Shown here: positions 36,351 through 41,210 of the stretch, one piece after another | Layout: the number at the start of each line of letters is the position of its first letter | Position numbering within the stretch: position 1 is the first letter of the stretch | Source: Massilia phyllostachyos | GTDB taxonomy: Bacteria; Pseudomonadota; Gammaproteobacteria; Burkholderiales; Burkholderiaceae_D | Direction of reading: 5' to 3' | Length of the DNA: 41,210 bases | Assembly (NCBI RefSeq): GCF_021044825.1 | Contig: NZ_JAJNOC010000014.1 | Span: 1-41,210 of the forward strand | Position numbers and translations under genes: made by a program | Notes under the pieces: model-generated | Databases searched by the model: none | What the model was told of the DNA's origin: nothing | What the model saw: only the letters and a program-made list of their open reading frames with translations

Positions 36351-36366
36351 CGGCCGACGTACGAAC

Positions 36367-36398
36367 GCACCGGGCAGGCCCGAAGGCCTGCGCGGTGC
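36367..36398. terminator. Hairpin between the permease and Gln-rich genes
   Basis: GCACCG-G-GCAGGCC (36367-36380) pairs with GGCCTGC-G-CGGTGC (36385-36398) with one internal mismatch and a CGAA loop. It lies between convergent stops and could end both transcripts. Confidence 0.6.
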
Positions 36399-36419
36399 GG
36401 CATGGCAGGTGCGCGGGGG

Positions 36420-36803
36420 CTAGCGGTTACGGTCGCCCTTGTCCTGCTGCTGGTTGAAGGCCTGGGACGCGTCGCGGGCCGATTCGCCCTGGCGCTGATC
36501 CGGGTCGTCGAGCGCCGGCGTGCCGCCCGACGCATGCTGGCCGCCCTGGCGGTCGCCCTGCAGGCCCGATTGCTGGCTGCCTTGCTGCTGGCCCGATTGC
36601 TGTCCGCCTTGCTGCTGGCCGGACTGCAGGTTGCCTTGTTGCTGGCTGCGCTGCTGCTGGCCCGACTGTTGGCTTCCCTGTTGTCGGCCCGACTGCTGGC
36701 TGCCTTGCTGCTGGCCCGCGCTTGCGGTCAGGTCCTTGCTCGGATCGGCCACGTTCTGGTCCGGACGGGTGCCCTTCATGTCTTTGCCTTGGTTCGCATT
36801 CAT
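36420..36803 (-). CDS. Gln/Gly/Ser-rich disordered protein A
   Basis: A 127-residue low-complexity protein; I know of no named family. The N-terminus MNANQGKDMKGTRPDQNVAD is followed by ~60 residues of GQQQGSQQSG-type repeats. The C-terminus has RQGGQHASGGTPALDD, RQGESARDASQAF and QQDKGDRNR. Both ends match the neighbouring protein at 36995-37321. No signal peptide, membrane segment or cysteine is present, so it is probably cytoplasmic and unfolded. CAGGAG lies about seven bases before the ATG, which supports translation. The composition resembles small stress-related hydrophilic proteins, but that is only analogy. Confidence 0.75.
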   Translation of the reverse strand: MNANQGKDMKGTRPDQNVADPSKDLTASAGQQQGSQQSGRQQGSQQSGQQQRSQQQGNLQSGQQQGGQQSGQQQGSQQSGLQGDRQGGQHASGGTPALDDPDQRQGESARDASQAFNQQQDKGDRNR

Positions 36804-36930
36804 GTTCGTCTCCTGACTTGAATGTATGAGTCACCATGATAAACCTGCTGCCGGCGCACGGAATCGGACTCGGCGCGTCCTGCAAGTAGGACCATGCGCA
36901 CATACCCTGCAACATCTTGGCGCGCACGTA

Positions 36931-36977
36931 AAAACACCGTGACGGTCTTGCAGACCGGTCACGGTGCGGGTTTTTTC
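36931..36977. terminator. Strong bidirectional terminator between the two Gln-rich genes
   Basis: CACCGTGAC-GGTC (36935-36947) pairs with GACC-GTCACGGTG (36953-36966, one bulge). A run of six T follows on the plus side (36971-36976), and AAAA precedes the left arm, giving a short T run on the minus strand. For the minus-strand gene at 36995-37321 it lies just past the stop. Confidence 0.8.
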
Positions 36978-36994
36978 CAGGTCGATGCGAGACG

Positions 36995-37321
36995 TCAGCG
37001 ATTGCCGCGTTGCTTGTCGATGCTGTTGTCGTTGCTCCAGGCCTGCGAAGCGTCCTGGGCGGATTCGCCCTGGCGGCTTCCCAGGTCGTCAAGTAGAGGC
37101 GTGCCGCCGGACGCATGCTGGCCGCCTTGCCGCTGCCCGCCCGACTGCTGGTTGCCTTGCTGCTGGCCCTGGCCCGACTGACGACTGCCTTGCTGCTGGT
37201 CCGATTGCAGGCCGCCCTGTTGTTGCTGCTGCTGGCCGCCGCCGGATGCATTGATGTTCAGGTCTTCCACGTCGTCGTCGTGACGCGGTCCTTTGATGCC
37301 ATGTCCTTTGTTTTCACCCAT
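36995..37321 (-). CDS. Gln/Gly/Ser-rich disordered protein B (paralogue of A)
   Basis: A 108-residue hydrophilic protein. MGENKGHGIKGPRHDDDVED opens it, followed by a Gln-rich repeat zone (GGGQQQQQQGG, QQQGSRQSGQGQQQGNQQSG) and the end blocks RQGGQHASGGTPLLDD, RQGESAQDASQAW and DKQRGNR. The ends correspond residue by residue to protein A, while the Gln-rich middle differs in length. AGGAG lies six bases before the ATG at 37321, which rules out the longer frame from 37420. The function is unknown; each gene has its own ribosome site, with a terminator between them. Confidence 0.78.
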   Translation of the reverse strand: MGENKGHGIKGPRHDDDVEDLNINASGGGQQQQQQGGLQSDQQQGSRQSGQGQQQGNQQSGGQRQGGQHASGGTPLLDDLGSRQGESAQDASQAWSNDNSIDKQRGNR

Positions 37322-37442
37322 GCCGTACTCCTGTGAGAGTGTCGATGGGTCCATGATAGTGCCCTGGCGCAGGGGATCAATCGGAGTGTTGGACGCACCG
37401 CCGTAGGACGGTGCGTACAAAGTCAGCAGTAAAACTCCCGCC

Positions 37443-38384
37443 TCACGGCTTCGAAGCAGGGGCCGGCGCGAGGCCGAGACTGCCGAGGAAGGCGTGGATC
37501 GCGCGGTGCGACGCCAGGGTCTGCTCCTGGCTGAAGCCGCCGTGGCCGCCGCCCGGGATGGTGTGCAGCACGTTCTTCACGCCGGCCGCATCCAGCGCCG
37601 CCTTCAGGCGCAGCGCCTGGCTGTGGGGCACCAGCGGATCGGCGTCGCCGTGGACGGTGAACACCGGCGGCCCACCGGGGCGCACATGGCTCAAGGGCGA
37701 AAGCTGGCGCGCCAGCGCTTCGCGGCCCGGCATGCTGCCGAACCAGGCCACCGCGTAGGAGCGGATGGTCGGGCCTTGCAGCATCTCGGCGACGTCGGTG
37801 ATGCCGTAGAAGTTGACCACCGCGCCCACCTTCGGCGCGGCGTTGGCGTACGGGCCGCTCCAGGCCGGCTCGTTGGCCGCGCACTGGTTGGTGAAGGGCG
37901 AATCCGAAGGGATCATCGCGGTCGCCAGGGCCAGGTGGCCGCCGGCCGAATCGCCCGAGGTCACGACCTTGCTCGCGTCCAGTCCGTACTTCTTCGCGTT
38001 CAGGCCGATCCACTGCAGCGCGCACAGCGTATCCTCGACCGCGGCCGGCGCAAGCGCCGTATTCGCCAGGCGGTAGCTGACGTTCACCACCGCGAAGCCC
38101 ATGTGCAGGAAGGTCAGCGCGGACAGCGAGGCGCGCTCGCGCGACCCCGCGACCCAGCCGCCGCCGTGGATGTACAGCACCACCGGCAGCGCCTGCGCCT
38201 CGCGTCCGGGCGGACGGTAGACGTCGAGCTTGATGTCCTTGCCGCTCGCGGTCAGGTAGGTGATGTCCTTCTGGATCGCGAAGCCCTGCTTGCGCACCAG
38301 CGCGCGCGCCGGGTCGAGCGGGGCTTCGGCGCCGAATGCCGGCTGGGCGGCGCCCAGCACCGCCAGCAGAAAGTATGCGCGCAT
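37443..38384 (-). CDS. Exported alpha/beta hydrolase (esterase, HSL-like)
   Basis: A 313-residue hydrolase. A signal peptide (MRAYFLLAVLGAAQPAFGA) precedes an alpha/beta fold with the oxyanion motif YIHGGGWVAGS, the nucleophile elbow SGDSAGGHLA, the catalytic Asp in VHGDADPLVP and the His in PGGGHGGF. This pattern fits the HGGG (hormone-sensitive-lipase-like) carboxylesterases. The ATG at 38384 is eight bases downstream of the ETF-QO stop, whose TAA merges into an AAGGGTGG ribosome site, so translation is likely coupled. The physiological ester is unknown. Confidence 0.88.
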   Translation of the reverse strand: MRAYFLLAVLGAAQPAFGAEAPLDPARALVRKQGFAIQKDITYLTASGKDIKLDVYRPPGREAQALPVVLYIHGGGWVAGSRERASLSALTFLHMGFAVVNVSYRLANTALAPAAVEDTLCALQWIGLNAKKYGLDASKVVTSGDSAGGHLALATAMIPSDSPFTNQCAANEPAWSGPYANAAPKVGAVVNFYGITDVAEMLQGPTIRSYAVAWFGSMPGREALARQLSPLSHVRPGGPPVFTVHGDADPLVPHSQALRLKAALDAAGVKNVLHTIPGGGHGGFSQEQTLASHRAIHAFLGSLGLAPAPASKP

Positions 38385-38392
38385 CGCCACCC

Positions 38393-40069
38393 TTACATGT
38401 TCGGGTAGTTCGGACCGCCGCCGCCTTCCGGCGTCACCCAGACGATGTTCTGGGTCGGGTCCTTGATGTCGCAGGTCTTGCAGTGCACGCAGTTCTGGGC
38501 GTTGATCTGCAGGCGGTCCTTGCCTTCGTCGGTCTTCACGTACTCGTAGACGCCGGCCGGACAGTAGCGCTGTTCCGGGCCCGCGTAGGTGGCCAGGTTG
38601 ACTTCCACCGGCACCGCCGGATTTTTCAGGGTCAGGTGCACCGGCTGGTCTTCGCTGTGGTTGGTGTTCGAGATGAACACCGAGGACAGGCGATCGAAGG
38701 TCAGCTTGCCGTCCGGCTTCGGATACACGATCGGCTTGAACTGCGAGGCCGGCTTCAGACATTCGTGGTCGGCGTGCTTGTGGTGCAGGGTCCAGGGCGC
38801 CTTGCCACGGAAAATCATCTGGTCGATGCCGGTCATGATGGTGCCGATGTACAGGCCCTTGCTCATCCACGGCTTGAAGTTACGCGCCACGTGCAGCTCT
38901 TCCTTCAGCCACGATTGCTCGAAGGCGGCCGGGTAGGACACCAGTTCGTCGTGCTGGCGCCCTTCACCCAGCGCCGCGAACGCCGCTTCCGCGGCCAGCA
39001 TGCCGGTCTTGATGGCGCCGTGGCTGCCCTTGATGCGGCTGGTGTTCAGGAAGCCCGCGTCGCAGCCCACCAGGCAACCGCCCGGGAACACCGTCTTCGG
39101 CAAGGATTGCAGGCCACCTGCCGTGATCGCACGCGCGCCATACGAGATGCGCTTGGCGCCCTCGAAGTAGTGGCGGATCGCCGGGTGGGTTTTATAGCGC
39201 TGGAATTCCTCGTACGGCGACAGATAGGGGTTCTGGTAGGCCAGGCCCACCACGAAGCCGACCACGACCTGGTTATTTTCCAGGTGGTAGAGGAAGGAGC
39301 CGCCGTAGGTGTCGTTGTCCAGCGGCCAGCCGGCGGTGTGCACTACCAGGCCCGGCTTGTGCTTGCTTGGATCGATCTCCCACAGCTCCTTGATGCCGAT
39401 GCCGTAGGTCTGCGGATCCTTGCCCTTGTTCAGGTCATATTTGGCCATCAGCTGGCGGCCCAGGTGGCCGCGCGAACCCTCGGCGAAGAAGGTGTATTTG
39501 GCGTGCAGCTCCATGCCGAGCTGGAAGTCCGGGCCCGGTTCGCCGTCGCGCTTGACGCCCATATTGCCGGTGGCGACACCCTTCACGGAACCGTCCTCGT
39601 TGTACAGGATCTCGGCGGCCGGGAAGCCCGGGAAGATCTCGACGCCCAGGCTTTCCGCCTGCTGGCCGAGCCAGCGCACCACATTGGCCAGCGAGATCAC
39701 GTAATTGCCGTGGTTGGTCAGCATCTTCGGGATCATGAAGTGCGGCGTCGCGATCGCCTTGGTCTCGGTCAGGAACAGCACCTGGTCCTCGGTCACCGGG
39801 GTGTTCAGCGGCGCGCCTTTTTCCTTCCAGTCGGGGATCAGCTCGTTCAGGGCGATCGGGTCCATCACCGCGCCCGACAGGATGTGGGCGCCGAGTTCGC
39901 CGCCTTTTTCCAGCACGCAGACCGAGACCTCTTGTCCTTTTTCGGCCGCCAGCTGCTTCAGGCGGATCGCGGCCGACAGGCCCGCGGGGCCGCCGCCGAC
40001 GACGACCACGTCGTATTCCATCGCTTCGCGCGGTCCGTATTGTTCGAGGAGATTGGTTGGCTCAGTCAT
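38393..40069 (-). CDS. Electron transfer flavoprotein-ubiquinone oxidoreductase
   Basis: A 558-residue inner-membrane-associated enzyme that passes electrons from ETF, reduced by acyl-CoA and related dehydrogenases, to ubiquinone. The FAD motif is DVVVVGGGPAGLSAAIRLKQ near residue 19. Central blocks include GAHILSGAVMDP and FAEGSRGHLGRQL. The C-terminal 4Fe-4S domain has YCPAGVYEY and NCVHCKTCDIKDPTQNI with the cluster cysteines. Length is normal. The upstream gap to the divergent SDR gene holds an 8+8 inverted repeat. No etfAB genes are in the window. Confidence 0.95.
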   Translation of the reverse strand: MTEPTNLLEQYGPREAMEYDVVVVGGGPAGLSAAIRLKQLAAEKGQEVSVCVLEKGGELGAHILSGAVMDPIALNELIPDWKEKGAPLNTPVTEDQVLFLTETKAIATPHFMIPKMLTNHGNYVISLANVVRWLGQQAESLGVEIFPGFPAAEILYNEDGSVKGVATGNMGVKRDGEPGPDFQLGMELHAKYTFFAEGSRGHLGRQLMAKYDLNKGKDPQTYGIGIKELWEIDPSKHKPGLVVHTAGWPLDNDTYGGSFLYHLENNQVVVGFVVGLAYQNPYLSPYEEFQRYKTHPAIRHYFEGAKRISYGARAITAGGLQSLPKTVFPGGCLVGCDAGFLNTSRIKGSHGAIKTGMLAAEAAFAALGEGRQHDELVSYPAAFEQSWLKEELHVARNFKPWMSKGLYIGTIMTGIDQMIFRGKAPWTLHHKHADHECLKPASQFKPIVYPKPDGKLTFDRLSSVFISNTNHSEDQPVHLTLKNPAVPVEVNLATYAGPEQRYCPAGVYEYVKTDEGKDRLQINAQNCVHCKTCDIKDPTQNIVWVTPEGGGGPNYPNM

Positions 40070-40154
40070 GTCTTTTATGGGTGTTAAAAAATTTAAGCAC
40101 GAGTGTGCGGGTTTTTATCGACGTTTGCAACTTTGCGCGCCATTTTACGGACAT

Positions 40155-40176
40155 TATTAGATGGGGCAATCTAATA
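40155..40176. promoter_or_regulatory. Operator-like inverted repeat between ETF-QO and SDR genes
   Basis: TATTAGAT (40155-40162) and ATCTAATA (40169-40176) are perfect inverted repeats with a six-base spacer. The site lies in the 153-base divergent region and overlaps a TAATAC that could be the -10 box of the SDR gene. The form fits a dimeric regulator such as a TetR- or MerR-type protein; the regulator is not identified. Confidence 0.6.
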
Positions 40177-40222
40177 CTGATGATTTGTGTAAGATGGTGC
40201 CTTCTGTGAAGGAGGGCCGAGC

Positions 40223-40999
40223 GTGGGTATCGAAGTCAATTACGAAGGAAAGATCGCGATGGTCACCGGCGCCTCGAGCGGCCTCGGGGCGCGCTTCGCC
40301 AAGGCGCTGGCCGGCGCCGGCGCCCAGGTGGTGCTGGCCTCGCGCCGGGTCGAGCGCCTGAAGGAACTGCGCGCCGAGATCGAGGCCGACGGCGGCGCCG
40401 CCCACGTGGTGCGCCTGGACGTGACGGATCTCGGCTCGATCAAGGCGGCGATCGCGCACGCCGAGACCGAGGCCGGGCCGATCGACATCCTGGTCAACAA
40501 CTCGGGCGTGTCGAGCACCCAGCGCCTGCTGGACGTCACCGAGGACGACTACAACTACATCATGGACACCAACCTGCGCGGCGCATTCTTCGTGGCGCAG
40601 CAGACCGCCAAGCGCATGATCCAGCGCGCCAAGGGCGACCCGCGCAAGCAGCACCGCATCGTCAACATCGCTTCGGTCGCCGGCCTGCGCGTGCTGCCGC
40701 AGATCGGCGTCTACTGCATGAGCAAGGCCGGCGTGGTGCAGATGACCAAGGCGATGGCGGTCGAGTGGGGCAAGTACGGCATCAACGTCAACGCCATCTG
40801 CCCGGGCTACATCGCCACCGAGATGAACGAGGATTACTTCGACACCGAACAGGGACGCAAGCTGATCGACATGCTGCCGCGCAAACGCCCGGGCAAGCCG
40901 GAGGACCTGGACGGGCTCCTGCTGCTGCTGGCGGCGGAGGAGGCGCATTTCATCAATGGGGCGATCATCACGGCGGATGATGGGATGACGGCGCAGTAG
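40223..40999 (+). CDS. Short-chain dehydrogenase/reductase (SDR)
   Basis: A 258-residue NAD(P)-dependent oxidoreductase. The cofactor motif is TGASSGLG at residues ~15-22, followed by LDVTD, the NNSG block, the catalytic Ser in NIASVAG, and Tyr-Lys in YCMSK. ICPGYIATEMN is the usual PG motif. It resembles FabG-like or 3-hydroxyacyl-CoA dehydrogenase SDRs; given the divergent ETF-QO a role in acyl-CoA metabolism is possible. The start is GTG at 40223 with GGAGGG at 40211-40216, seven bases ahead. Confidence 0.9.
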   Translation: MGIEVNYEGKIAMVTGASSGLGARFAKALAGAGAQVVLASRRVERLKELRAEIEADGGAAHVVRLDVTDLGSIKAAIAHAETEAGPIDILVNNSGVSSTQRLLDVTEDDYNYIMDTNLRGAFFVAQQTAKRMIQRAKGDPRKQHRIVNIASVAGLRVLPQIGVYCMSKAGVVQMTKAMAVEWGKYGINVNAICPGYIATEMNEDYFDTEQGRKLIDMLPRKRPGKPEDLDGLLLLLAAEEAHFINGAIITADDGMTAQ

Positions 41000-41210
41000 T
41001 TATCTTCATCTGCGCGCCCAGACGTTCGTCTCCAGATTCGTTGGCAGTAAAACCGTCGTACGCGCCACTGGCGCCTACGACTTTGGACAGATTGGATATC
41101 ACCGGCTGTCCGCGGAGGTCGGCATCCCTGCGTTCACGATTCGACGCTGGGTAGATGCGTATCGGTTGCACGGCGATGGGTCGTTCGCACGGCGCCGAGA
41201 TCATTACCCT
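40989..41210 (+). pseudogene. IS3-type transposase N-terminal fragment (runs off right edge)
   Basis: An open frame continues to the window end and contains a helix-turn-helix of IS3/IS150-type OrfA: YHRLSAEVGIPAFTIRRWVD followed by AYRLHGDGSFARRR. No ATG, GTG or TTG precedes this motif after the in-frame TGA at 40986-40988; only a CTG at 41010 is available. The 5' end therefore seems lost, or the frame starts unusually. It abuts the SDR stop codon directly. Confidence 0.6.

Noticed and set aside
36420..37321. Toxin-antitoxin or anti-phage pair reading of the two small genes
   Set aside because: The two proteins are paralogues of one another, fully low-complexity, with no nuclease, kinase or DNA-binding motif.
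37115..37336. Leu/Ala-rich membrane-like frame opposite the Gln-rich genes
   Set aside because: It is the antisense reading of CAG/CAA-rich repeats (giving Leu/Ala/Cys runs) and has no ribosome site; the minus-strand frames have good ribosome sites and paralogy.

Overview
The window is GC-rich, densely packed bacterial DNA. The gene set (ETF-ubiquinone oxidoreductase, GlpD, RecC-RecB-RecD, cytoplasmic and membrane hybrid kinases, a laminarinase-type GH16) and the protein flavour suggest a betaproteobacterium near Oxalobacteraceae (Massilia/Telluria-like). That assignment is an inference; there is no rRNA or other marker gene to confirm it.

Layout. 1-320: the 5' end of an IS481-type transposase runs off the left edge, and its terminus abuts a palindromic intergenic repeat. 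325-3334: an HD-domain hydrolase (-), GlpD (+) and a glutathione S-transferase (+). 3443-9236 (-): a CheR-like protein with degenerate SAM motifs lies downstream of a 1633-residue cytoplasmic hybrid kinase made of a HAMP array, GAF, HisKA, HATPase and three receivers. 9599-10586: a LuxR-type acyl-homoserine-lactone receptor converges on an RsaL homologue that has a near-perfect lux box in its promoter, but no luxI lies where one is expected. 10713-15863: an S9 prolyl oligopeptidase (-) and a CHASE/PAS/HisKA/HATPase/REC/Hpt membrane hybrid kinase (+). 15953-24907: a recC-recB-recD operon with overlapping genes. 25129-26226: an RDD membrane protein.

26304-28609 (-): a PBP7-like D,D-endopeptidase with a histone-like basic tail, and a sulfate-binding protein. 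28720-29811: a decayed IS607-type element with a serine recombinase and an internally deleted TnpB. 29945-32101 (+): a GNAT acetyltransferase, a Tat-exported DUF882/M15 peptidase, a DUF378 membrane protein and a YfcE-like phosphodiesterase. 32171-33949 (-): a secreted GH16 beta-1,3-glucanase with a promoter and a LacI-type operator upstream. 34256-36350 (+): an unknown protein, then a cystine-type ABC binding protein and permease without an ATPase. 36420-37321 (-): two paralogous Gln-rich disordered proteins. 37443-40069 (-): ETF-QO followed by a secreted alpha/beta hydrolase. 40223-40999 (+): an SDR oxidoreductase, followed by a start-less transposase fragment running off the right edge.

The features most worth attention are the luxR-rsaL pair lacking a synthase, the HAMP-array kinase with its pseudo-CheR, the intergenic repeat family that supplies stop codons to neighbouring genes, the paired Gln-rich proteins, and the collapsed TnpB.
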